Shown here: piece by piece, positions 53,869-61,169 of the stretch
Numbering within the stretch: position 1 is the first letter of the stretch
Layout: each line of letters begins with the position of its first letter
NCBI RefSeq assembly: GCF_000961095.1
Contig: NZ_CP011058.1
Coordinates: 1,951,001 to 2,015,000, forward strand
DNA from: Paenibacillus beijingensis
GTDB lineage: Bacteria; Bacillota; Bacilli; Paenibacillales; Paenibacillaceae
Direction: 5' to 3'
Length of the DNA stretch: 64,000 bases
The notes under the pieces: generated by a model
Databases searched by the model: none
Seen by the model: only the letters and a program-made list of their open reading frames with translations
What the model was told of the DNA's origin: nothing
Made by a program: the position numbers and the translations under genes

Positions 53869-53877
53869 TGTTATAAT
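53869..53877 (+). promoter_or_regulatory. thrC promoter, extended -10
   Basis: TGTTATAAT is a perfect extended -10 (TG-n-TATAAT), about 33 bases before the thrC start. No good -35 is seen. Confidence 0.5.
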
Positions 53878-53910
53878 AACAACAACTTTCGCTTGCATGA
53901 GGAGATGACT

Positions 53911-55299
53911 ATGAACTTCATAAGCACTCGGGGAAACGTTGGGGCAATCGGCTTTATCGACTCCATTCTGATGGGTCTGGCCGACGACGGCGGCCTGCTC
54001 GTACCCGCCCAAATACCGCAGCTTTCTCAAGATACATTAACGCAGTGGTCCAAACTGCCTTACGAGGAGCTGGCGGTTGAATTATTCGCACTCTATATGG
54101 GGGACGATATTCCGCGCGACGATCTGAAGGCGCTCGTGCATGACAGCTACTCGACGTTCCGCGATCCGGAAGTGACGCCGGTGCGCGCGATCGGCGATCG
54201 CGAGTACGTGCTCGAGCTGTTCCACGGCCCGACCTTCGCCTTCAAAGACATCGCCCTCCAGTTTCTGGGCAACCTGTACGGCTATGTTTCCCGCCAAAGG
54301 GGGACCGTCATCAATATTCTCGGAGCGACTTCGGGCGATACCGGAGCGTCGGCGATCGAGGGCGTGCGCGGCAAGGAAGGCATCCGCATCTGCATTCTGC
54401 ATCCGAACGGCAAAGTGAGCAAGGTGCAGGAGCTGCAGATGACGACGGTTCACGACGAGAACGTGCTGAACTTGTCGGTGGAAGGCAACTTCGACGACTG
54501 CCAGCGGATCATCAAGGAACTGTTCGCCGATGTGGAATTCAAGCAGCGCCACCATCTGCGCGCCATCAATTCCATTAACATCGCGCGTATTTTGGCGCAG
54601 ACGGTTTATTATTTCTACGCCTACTTCCAAATCGCCAAAGACGGCCGCGATGCGAAGATCAACTTCAGCGTGCCGACCGGCAACTTCGGCGATATTTTTG
54701 CAGGTTACTTGGCCAAAAAGATGGGACTGCCGATAGGCAAGCTGATCTTGGCCACGAACGAAAACAACATTCTGGAGCGGTTTGTGACGGAAGGCGTGTA
54801 CGAGCCGGGCGAATTCCGCAGCACGCACAGCCCTTCGATGGACATTCAGATCGCGAGCAACTTCGAGCGGTATTTGTACTACTTGTACATGGAAGACCCG
54901 CAGGCCGTAACCGAGCTGATGAACCGGTTCAAGACGGAGGGCAGAATCGTCATTCCGGCAGACAAGCTGCAGACCGTTCAAGCCGATTTTGCCGCCTATG
55001 GCGTGGGGAACGACGAATGTCTGGACACGATCGGCAAGGTGAAGCGGGAATCCGATTACCTGCTCGATCCGCATACCGCCTGCGGCGTTGCGGCGTCCTC
55101 CAAGCGAAGCGAGAGCGGCGAGATTACGGTGACGCTGGCAACCGCGCATCCGGCAAAGTTCGACGAATCGATCCGTCTGACCGGCATCGAGCAGCAGTTC
55201 CCCGAGCAGATCGAGGCGCTGTTCGAGAAGCCGCAGTACCAGACGCTCGTCGGCGGCTCGAACGCCGAAATCGCGGAGCAGCTGGAGAAATTTTTTTAA
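53911..55299 (+). CDS. thrC: threonine synthase
   Basis: 462 residues from the ATG at 53911 (GAGGAG just upstream). It opens with MNFISTRGNVGAIGFIDSILMGLADDGGLLVP, as in the long, E. coli-like class of threonine synthases. The PLP Lys is in FHGPTFAFKDIALQF near 112, and the phosphate-binding loop is GATSGDTGASAIEG. It converts O-phosphohomoserine to threonine. It is a single-gene unit with its own promoter and a strong terminator. No hom or thrB lies nearby. The family length and motifs are normal. Confidence 0.93.
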   Translation: MNFISTRGNVGAIGFIDSILMGLADDGGLLVPAQIPQLSQDTLTQWSKLPYEELAVELFALYMGDDIPRDDLKALVHDSYSTFRDPEVTPVRAIGDREYVLELFHGPTFAFKDIALQFLGNLYGYVSRQRGTVINILGATSGDTGASAIEGVRGKEGIRICILHPNGKVSKVQELQMTTVHDENVLNLSVEGNFDDCQRIIKELFADVEFKQRHHLRAINSINIARILAQTVYYFYAYFQIAKDGRDAKINFSVPTGNFGDIFAGYLAKKMGLPIGKLILATNENNILERFVTEGVYEPGEFRSTHSPSMDIQIASNFERYLYYLYMEDPQAVTELMNRFKTEGRIVIPADKLQTVQADFAAYGVGNDECLDTIGKVKRESDYLLDPHTACGVAASSKRSESGEITVTLATAHPAKFDESIRLTGIEQQFPEQIEALFEKPQYQTLVGGSNAEIAEQLEKFF

Positions 55300-55313
55300 G
55301 CGAAAATGAATGG

Positions 55314-55355
55314 AAAAAGCCGGCGCATGATGTCGAAATCATGCGCCGGCTTTTT
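55314..55355. terminator. thrC terminator
   Basis: A perfect 18-bp stem (55314-55331 with 55338-55355) with a 6-base loop, an A-run on the left and TTTTT on the right, 15 bases after the thrC stop. The stretch 55356-55503 holds nothing I recognise. Confidence 0.88.
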
Positions 55356-55503
55356 GGCGTTGATCGGGCTTGTCCGTTTCCTTGACCGGACGGCCGATCG
55401 CCGGCCGGACTGCGAACGGAAGCGCGCCTCTTCCTTGGCGGATTCGTCGGCAGCCGGTATTCGCGAACGGCATCAAGCACCCGCCCAGCCTCGATATCGG
55501 GTT

Positions 55504-55556
55504 GTGAGAGTATTTTGACATTGAAAGTGAGAGTCTCTTTGTCTTACCGTTATTAC
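55504..55556 (+). promoter_or_regulatory. candidate activator-dependent promoter of the secreted-peptide gene
   Basis: GTGAGAGT occurs twice as a direct repeat (55504-55511 and 55527-55534), 23 bases apart. The second copy occupies the -35 position relative to a TATTAC hexamer at 55551-55556. A weak -35 replaced by repeats is typical of activator binding sites. This is inference from spacing only. Confidence 0.35.
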
Positions 55557-55676
55557 AGGATCACGATAAGCCTGGCCAGAAGGCGATGTATCTCTCCAAA
55601 CCCGCTCTTTAAAATCATGGTAGCCGAGGTAATATCCTTGTCTATAAACAACTTTAACTAAAAGGAGGTAAATCCA

Positions 55677-55859
55677 TTGAAGTTTCTTCGCGGCCGTAAA
55701 TTTATCGCAACGCTTGCCATTCTGTTCACTCTCAGCACCGTTTCAGCAGGGGCAGCAAGTGCACTGCCTCGAGAGCCTCAGACATCATCGGAATACTACC
55801 AGTGCTCGAGCTTTGGGGAGTGCTTGGAATTTGCTTACTGGGGTTATTTTCTAAGGTAA
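55677..55859 (+). CDS. secreted two-cysteine peptide
   Basis: 60 residues from TTG 55677, with AAAGGAGGT seven bases upstream, an unusually strong ribosome site. Residues 1-29 are a signal peptide (basic head, hydrophobic core, ASA cleavage site). The mature peptide is about 31 residues with two Cys (43 and 49, CX5C) that could form a disulfide loop, and a very aromatic end (EFAYWGYFLR). It is convergent with a STAND-GNAT-HTH gene 60 bases away. It could be a signalling peptide or a bacteriocin; no maturation or immunity gene is visible. I do not recognise the family. Confidence 0.7.
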   Translation: MKFLRGRKFIATLAILFTLSTVSAGAASALPREPQTSSEYYQCSSFGECLEFAYWGYFLR

Positions 55860-55872
55860 GAGCAATGCATGG

Positions 55873-55914
55873 GGGCTGCTCCAAAAGTAGATGCAATCTA
55901 CTGAGGGGCAGCCC
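55873..55914. terminator. stem-loop between the convergent peptide and STAND genes
   Basis: GGGCTGCTCC pairs with GGGGCAGCCC, and inside it AGTAGAT pairs with ATCTACT around GCA. No T-run is present on either side, so it is a weak terminator or an RNA stabiliser. Confidence 0.55.
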
Positions 55915-55918
55915 TCTC

Positions 55919-57979
55919 CTACTCGATAATAAAATAATGAGCTAAACGCTCAAAGCCTTTTTTCAGATACCGGTAATAAGTGCTTTGGGAAAGTCTGAGC
56001 CGGGAAGCAACCACTTCGTGCGTGCCGATTTTTTGGATATAGGCGAGCCGGATTGCCTGTGCCAGGAGCTGATCTTCTTCCGTCCCCCGGCCCATCTTCT
56101 CAAGGCATTCCAACACCACTTTTCGAACTGCGGAAGCAATCGAACCTTCAAGCAATACCATCTGTTTGATTTTGTCCAATCCCTGCAGCGATTTAAGAAG
56201 TTCAGCGTCGGATTCGAGAGCATGAGAGTTGTTCATAGCTTTCTTTAGTAGCGATGAGACTTCTTGCAGGGAAATGGAAACTTTCGAGTTGGCTGGAAGC
56301 AGCCGCTCGGTCAGCGGATCTGAAAGTTCCTTCTCCCGTAAATCGATTTGATAAGCGTGTACGGGTGTTCCGTTGGTATAATAGGAATCCGCCCATGGAA
56401 GCCGCTTAAAACCGATCGAAGTATAAATATCCGTAAAATATTGGATGGGTGTCAGAGTAATAATCAATTTACCGGCCAGTTCATAAAACAGGTATCTCAG
56501 TAGGTATCCGAATACGGAGGGTTCAAAATCAGGGAGAGTACATCCCAACCATATCAGATATTCTTTTACTTGGAGCGGCGATTCTGTAATATAGGTGCGA
56601 AAGACGGGATTGCCTTGAAAAATCAATCTGGTTTCCGGATTTAGTGGAACCAGAGCATAAAAAGCTACAAGCCTGTCATCAACCCCAAAAACCGTAAAGG
56701 AGGAAGGTTCCGCTTCCCAAACTGCACGAAAATAGGTTTCCTGATGCGTCTCATCAGGCAGATAAGGAGGAATTGTGGATGCCCAATCCTGATACATCTT
56801 CTCCAATACAGGAATGTCAACTTCCCTCGCCTGGCGTTTCTCCACCTGAAAGCTCTCACCCTGGCCGCGAAAGCCATAACTGCGAAGCAGTTCGTTTTCA
56901 TGCAAATAAAGAAGCTCTACTATCAGCCGTCTCTTTTGATCTGTTGGTGCTTCAGCAAGCCGTCCTTGCAGGACGAGCAAAGCTTTTCGCCGATACAGGT
57001 CGTAGGTTTCCGGAGTGCGATTGTGCAAATCCGATTTTATCCATTCCCTGACAGCATCCACAACACTCCACCCCCCCTGGTCCGATAAGATGATAAACGG
57101 CAAACAACAAAACTTGTGGAAAGCTTCATCGGATATTTCTTGTCCCGAAACTTCTTCCAGCATCTCCTGATCGAAGCGCCAGAATATGGAAGATACATCA
57201 AGCAACTGCTTTTCAAAGGAGTCTTTAATATCTTGTAAGAGTATGCTGCATAGGGAGTGGATAATTTGTCTCTGCAAGGAACTTTCCCGAAGAACATCCG
57301 GCCCGTATTGCAGAACGGCGTCGCAGGCAAGTGTCAGAGCCAAAGGGATTCCCTTGGAAAATCGCTCAATTGAATCACGCGTATAATAATCAAGAATACC
57401 GCGTGATTTGGTATATCGATAGGTCGCGCTACGGTTTAACGGTCCAAGCCTGAGGTTGTAAACGAGATCGTTCCAGCCCGGAGCCCGCAGCCAATCACTT
57501 TCCAACGGGTACCTTCCTGCAGTGCAGACACGAACGTGAACGGAAAGCAGAGGAAGCCAATTGTCGCGCAGCCATTTTTCAATCGTCTTGCATTCCTCGA
57601 ATGAATCAATAAATAAAATAAGGCCTTGCCGAGAAATGGCTTCCTGGTTCAGAAACTCCGCAAGAGCGGCGGCACCAACAGCCGCTTTTGATTCGGAAAG
57701 CTCCCATCCTTTTTCGTTCAGCCGTATACGCAATTGTTCCAGAAAGTTATTGGGAGTATGAAACTCTTCACCGGTGATCATCACGGTTTCCACACTGGTC
57801 TCACGGACAAAGCTTCGAAGCAGACTGGTTTTCCCAATGCCGCCCGGCCCATATAAATGTACAAGCCGCCAATTCTCATTGTCAGTGGCTAACTCTTTAC
57901 GCATTATAGCCAGCTCGCGCGTGCGTCCCACAAACCATTCCTCTTCTTTCTTCTTCATCAGATCCTGAATGCGAACCAT
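55919..57979 (-). CDS. STAND ATPase with GNAT-like middle domain and C-terminal HTH
   Basis: 686 residues. The N-terminal STAND module has the P-loop LYGPGGIGKTSLLRSF near 45, Walker B GLILFIDSFEECK and an arginine sensor TAGRYPL, followed by a winged-helix stretch. Residues of about 375-555 resemble a GNAT acetyltransferase (VFGVDDRLVAFYALVPLNP, then TDIYTSIGFKRLPWADSYY). The C-terminal 50 form an HTH (THEVVASRLRLSQSTYYRYLKKGFERL). This suggests an ATP-gated, ligand-sensing transcription factor. AGGGGG precedes the ATG. Base composition is lower in GC than the neighbours, hinting at transfer. A secreted peptide gene converges on it. Confidence 0.75.
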   Translation of the reverse strand: MVRIQDLMKKKEEEWFVGRTRELAIMRKELATDNENWRLVHLYGPGGIGKTSLLRSFVRETSVETVMITGEEFHTPNNFLEQLRIRLNEKGWELSESKAAVGAAALAEFLNQEAISRQGLILFIDSFEECKTIEKWLRDNWLPLLSVHVRVCTAGRYPLESDWLRAPGWNDLVYNLRLGPLNRSATYRYTKSRGILDYYTRDSIERFSKGIPLALTLACDAVLQYGPDVLRESSLQRQIIHSLCSILLQDIKDSFEKQLLDVSSIFWRFDQEMLEEVSGQEISDEAFHKFCCLPFIILSDQGGWSVVDAVREWIKSDLHNRTPETYDLYRRKALLVLQGRLAEAPTDQKRRLIVELLYLHENELLRSYGFRGQGESFQVEKRQAREVDIPVLEKMYQDWASTIPPYLPDETHQETYFRAVWEAEPSSFTVFGVDDRLVAFYALVPLNPETRLIFQGNPVFRTYITESPLQVKEYLIWLGCTLPDFEPSVFGYLLRYLFYELAGKLIITLTPIQYFTDIYTSIGFKRLPWADSYYTNGTPVHAYQIDLREKELSDPLTERLLPANSKVSISLQEVSSLLKKAMNNSHALESDAELLKSLQGLDKIKQMVLLEGSIASAVRKVVLECLEKMGRGTEEDQLLAQAIRLAYIQKIGTHEVVASRLRLSQSTYYRYLKKGFERLAHYFIIE

Positions 57980-58159
57980 GATATGCCCCCTTATTAGCCA
58001 TCCATGCCCCTCTCAGGGCACCACAGAATAATGAAAAAAGAAAAACACTCTTCATCGGGGCACTTTTCTAAGCGATTAATCAATATTATTCTTCTCCATC
58101 GAAATTCTGCAATCAACCGTCCAACGAATTCTGAAACAATTCTAACGAATGATGGAATT

Positions 58160-58456
58160 TCACAATTGGTACAGCTGCAGGTCGATACGGCCGCCCGCAC
58201 CCGCTTCGACGCCTTCCGCCTGCAGAAACGCCCGTTGCAGCTCGCCCCCTTCGTTTCCGATGGCGATTTCGCCTTTGGCGTTGACGACGCGGTGCCAAGG
58301 CAGACCGTATTTGCCGCTCATCGCGTGCAAAATGCGCACTACCTGCCGCGCTCCGCGCGGACTGCCGGCCATCGCCGCAATTTGCCCGTAGGTCATCACC
58401 TTTCCCGCCGGAATCGATTGTATAATGGCCACTACCCTCTCCGTGAACGGCTGCAT
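58160..58456 (-). CDS. alkyltransferase-like protein (ATL)
   Basis: 98 residues of the MGMT/Ada DNA-binding domain only (IPAGKVMTYGQIAAMAGSPRGARQVVRIL). The active-site motif PCHRV is PWHRV here, with Trp replacing the alkyl-accepting Cys. ATL proteins cannot remove the alkyl group; they bind O6-alkylguanine, flip it out and hand it to nucleotide-excision repair. A DinR/LexA box lies about 25 bases upstream of the start. It is a small stand-alone gene and of normal length for ATLs. Confidence 0.88.
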   Translation of the reverse strand: MQPFTERVVAIIQSIPAGKVMTYGQIAAMAGSPRGARQVVRILHAMSGKYGLPWHRVVNAKGEIAIGNEGGELQRAFLQAEGVEAGAGGRIDLQLYQL

Positions 58457-58478
58457 CGTCTTCCTCCTCTTTACAACA

Positions 58479-58492
58479 CGAACAAATGTTTG
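58479..58492. promoter_or_regulatory. DinR/LexA SOS box upstream of the ATL gene
   Basis: CGAACAAATGTTTG fits the Bacillus consensus CGAACRNRYGTTYG at every position. It lies 23-36 bases before the ATL start, where a repressor would block the promoter. Confidence 0.68.
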
Positions 58493-58710
58493 CTATACTC
58501 AACCTAAATAAACATCAGGAACATGATAATCGGATATGTATTCCAATCTTCAAATGATGACAAAGCGATGAAACGAAAGTACCCGTCCATGGGAGGTGTT
58601 CACGCATATCCATCTTATCACAGATTCGGACCGGTTGATTTGCTCCTGTGCTGTATAACATTTTCTCGCTGCCGTCCGAAGGAAAGAACAATTTAAACCC
58701 AATTCTCCCA

Positions 58711-58740
58711 TTGACGGCTCCCAGGGGATGATGGTAAATT
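58711..58740 (+). promoter_or_regulatory. promoter of the exporter leader
   Basis: TTGACG, an 18-bp spacer and TAAATT, with TG one base before the -10 (extended -10). It is correctly placed to start an RNA about 55 bases before the leader ORF. The stretch 58493-58710 shows no other feature. Confidence 0.5.
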
Positions 58741-58802
58741 GGCTAAAGAGATTTCCACATGATTCCAAACCCATTCCAATAACTGACGAGGAGGATTACG
58801 AA

Positions 58803-58874
58803 ATGGATAACATGATTGTTTTTCCCGCTATTCATCGCCAACCATACCGACGTAATCCGAATGTGCGTTTCTAG
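58803..58874 (+). CDS. leader peptide of the BmrCD-like exporter operon
   Basis: A 23-residue open frame (MDNMIVFPAIHRQPYRRNPN, then VRF). GAGGAGG lies eight bases before the ATG, an optimal site. An intrinsic terminator begins eight bases after its stop codon, and the exporter genes follow. In B. subtilis, bmrCD is preceded by the short bmrB reading frame, whose translation controls attenuation. This ORF has the same position and layout though no sequence likeness is claimed. Its role is probably the act of translation rather than the peptide itself. Confidence 0.6.
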   Translation: MDNMIVFPAIHRQPYRRNPNVRF

Positions 58875-58882
58875 AATGAAAC

Positions 58883-58922
58883 GGCGCCCGGTTACGTCAC
58901 TTCGTAATCGGACGCCTTTTTT
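58883..58922 (+). terminator. leader terminator 1
   Basis: GGCGCCCGGTTACG pairs with CGTAATCGGACGCC (a few wobbles or mismatches), followed directly by TTTTTT. It starts eight bases after the leader ORF, so a ribosome stalled late in that ORF would cover its 5' arm. Confidence 0.7.
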
Positions 58923-58994
58923 GATTGCCTTTACGGCTGCTCTTTGACGGTTGGCCTGACCGATGGCCGCGGGAAGAGGACCGGATCGTAAAGG

Positions 58995-59037
58995 AAAGGC
59001 GTATCGCTTGCGAACCCGCATGCGGTACGTCTTTTTT
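58995..59037 (+). terminator. leader terminator 2
   Basis: AAAGGCGTATCGC pairs with GCGGTACGTCTTT through two G-U pairs and is followed by TTTTTT. It lies about 145 bases before the first exporter gene. A GGGACGC/GCGTCC stem further down could compete with terminator 1 sequences. Confidence 0.6.
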
Positions 59038-59180
59038 GTGTCTTTCCACAAGGGAAGATACCGCTGAAGTTACCGGCTTTCTGCTGCGGGACGCTTTGCG
59101 TCCGTTCATAGGGACGAAGTTCTTCGAGTATGGGTCTTGATCACGCATGGTCTTACATAAAGAAAGGGAGTGGTATCGAA

Positions 59181-60926
59181 ATGTTTGGCGTATTGCGCAA
59201 GCTCGGTTGGTTTTTCCGGTTGTATTGGCGCCGGTATACGATTGCGATTCTTTTGCTCGCCGGCGTCGGCGTGCTGGAAATTATCCCGCCGCGGCTGATT
59301 GGTTATGTCATCGACAGCATTCAGCAGGGGACGCTCGGCAGCACCGGTTTTTACCGGATCGCGGCGTTATGGGTCGGGCTGACCGCGGTATGTTATGCCG
59401 TTACTTATGTATGGATGTATCAGCTGTTCGGCGGCGCGAACGTCATGGAGAGGCTGATGCGTCACCGACTGATGGGCGTATTTCTGAGAATGACGCCCGC
59501 CTTCTATGAACGCAACCGGACGGGGGACCTGATGGCCCGCTCGACGAACGACCTGTGGGCCGTTTCGCTCACCGCAGGCTTCGGCATCTTGACGCTTGTG
59601 GACTCTTCCCTGTTCATGCTGACGATTCTGTTCGTCATGGCCGTCTTTATCAGTTGGAAGCTGACGCTTGTCGCGCTGCTGCCGCTGCCGGTAATGGCGG
59701 TGGCGATGATGCTGTTCGGCCGGATTATTCACGAGCGGTTCACCCGTTCCCAGGACGCCTTCGGCGAGCTGAACGACGGGGTGCTGGAGTCGGTTGCCGG
59801 CGTGCGGGTCATCCGCGCCTATACGCAGGAGGAGCAGGATCAGCAGCGCTTCTACGATAAAACGAACGACGTGATGCGCAAAAACATTGCCGTCGCCAGA
59901 ATCGACGCGCTGTTCGAGCCGACGGCTAAAGTTCTTGTCGGTCTCAGCTACCTGATCGGCTTGTGCTACGGCGCCACGCTCGTCTTCCGCAGCGAAATTA
60001 CGCTCGGCGAGCTCGTTTCGTTCAACGTTTACCTTGGGATGCTCATTTGGCCGATGTTTGCCGTCGGCGAGCTGATCAACATTATGCAGCGCGGCAACGC
60101 TTCGCTCGACCGTATTATGGAAACGCTCGCCACGAAGGCGGACGTTACGGACGGAGAGCAGCTGACCAAGGTAGAGCGGCCGACATCGATCGCTTTCGAG
60201 AACGTGACGTTCCGCTACCCTTCTTCCACGACGGATAATTTGCAGGATGTATCGTTCGAGCTGCTGGAAGGCCAAACGCTCGGCATTGTCGGGCGGACCG
60301 GAAGCGGCAAGACGACGCTGCTGAAGCAGCTGCTGCGGGAATACCCGCTGGGCACCGGCACGATTGCGGTCGCGGATGTACCGATCACGCAGCTCGCCAT
60401 CGACGATGTTCTCGGCTGGATCGGTTATGTGCCGCAGCAGCCGATCTTGTTCTCAAGGACGATACGCGAAAATATTTTGTTCGGAAATCAAGACGCGAGC
60501 GAAGAGGATCTGCAGCGTGCTTTGGCTAGAGCTTCGTTCGCCAAAGATATCATCTTCCTGCCGGCCGGGCTGGAAACGCTCGTCGGCGAGAAAGGCGTTG
60601 CCCTCTCCGGCGGTCAGAAGCAGCGCGTCAGCATTGCCCGCGCACTGATTGCCGACCCGGACATTCTGCTGCTGGACGACGCGCTCTCGGCGGTGGACGC
60701 CAAGACGGAAGCGGAAATTATTGACGGCATCCGTACGGAACGGGCCGGCAAGACGACGTTTATTACGACGCACCGTCTGTCCGCCGTGCAGCATGCCGAT
60801 CTCATTCTCGTGCTGGACGACGGACGCATTGCGGAGCACGGCACGCATGAGGAACTGCTGGCACGCGGCGGCTGGTACAAGGAGCAGTACGACCGGCAGC
60901 AGCTGGAGGCTCTCGTCGAGGCGTAG
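59181..60926 (+). CDS. BmrC-like ABC multidrug exporter subunit, degenerate ATP site
   Basis: 581 residues from the ATG at 59181 (AAAGGGAG upstream). Six membrane helices lead into an ATPase domain: Walker A GRTGSGKTT near 373, signature LSGGQKQ near 476, and Walker B ILLLDDALS, where Asp replaces the catalytic Glu. This matches BmrC/YheI-like subunits. It pairs with the next gene, which has the Glu. Expected function is ATP-driven drug export. It sits behind a leader with a short ORF and two terminators. A structured repeat separates it from its partner gene. Confidence 0.9.
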   Translation: MFGVLRKLGWFFRLYWRRYTIAILLLAGVGVLEIIPPRLIGYVIDSIQQGTLGSTGFYRIAALWVGLTAVCYAVTYVWMYQLFGGANVMERLMRHRLMGVFLRMTPAFYERNRTGDLMARSTNDLWAVSLTAGFGILTLVDSSLFMLTILFVMAVFISWKLTLVALLPLPVMAVAMMLFGRIIHERFTRSQDAFGELNDGVLESVAGVRVIRAYTQEEQDQQRFYDKTNDVMRKNIAVARIDALFEPTAKVLVGLSYLIGLCYGATLVFRSEITLGELVSFNVYLGMLIWPMFAVGELINIMQRGNASLDRIMETLATKADVTDGEQLTKVERPTSIAFENVTFRYPSSTTDNLQDVSFELLEGQTLGIVGRTGSGKTTLLKQLLREYPLGTGTIAVADVPITQLAIDDVLGWIGYVPQQPILFSRTIRENILFGNQDASEEDLQRALARASFAKDIIFLPAGLETLVGEKGVALSGGQKQRVSIARALIADPDILLLDDALSAVDAKTEAEIIDGIRTERAGKTTFITTHRLSAVQHADLILVLDDGRIAEHGTHEELLARGGWYKEQYDRQQLEALVEA

Positions 60927-60938
60927 GTGAAAAAGGGG

Positions 60939-61069
60939 TCGCTGCGCAGGCGGGTTTGATCTTCCGATCGCCTCCGTCCCCGGATTCTTGGATTCGATAA
61001 ACCCCTGTCAGGGTTAGAATCCGGGGACAAAAACGACCGCTTCGCTTCTACAGCTCCGCTCCCTTTTTT
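60939..61069 (+). repeat. structured intergenic repeat, copy B
   Basis: It starts 12 bases after the bmrC-like stop. CCCCGGATTCT pairs perfectly with AGAATCCGGGG, and AACCC with GGGTT inside, with the same flanking blocks as copy A (CGCTGCGC, CTTCCGATCGC, TCGCTTCTACAG, CTCCGCTC, T-run). It lies within a presumed operon. Confidence 0.65.
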
Positions 61070-61169
61070 CATATGGAGGGGCAGCAAACGCGGCTGCGCG
61101 AATAACGCGCTAGCTGACTGAACCGAAAAAAACATCCTCAAAATAAACATAGAAGAAGGTGAGACGATA

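Noticed and set aside
58550..58774. 74-codon minus-strand frame between ATL and the exporter leader
   Set aside because: No ribosome site or motif, and it overlaps the exporter leader promoter.
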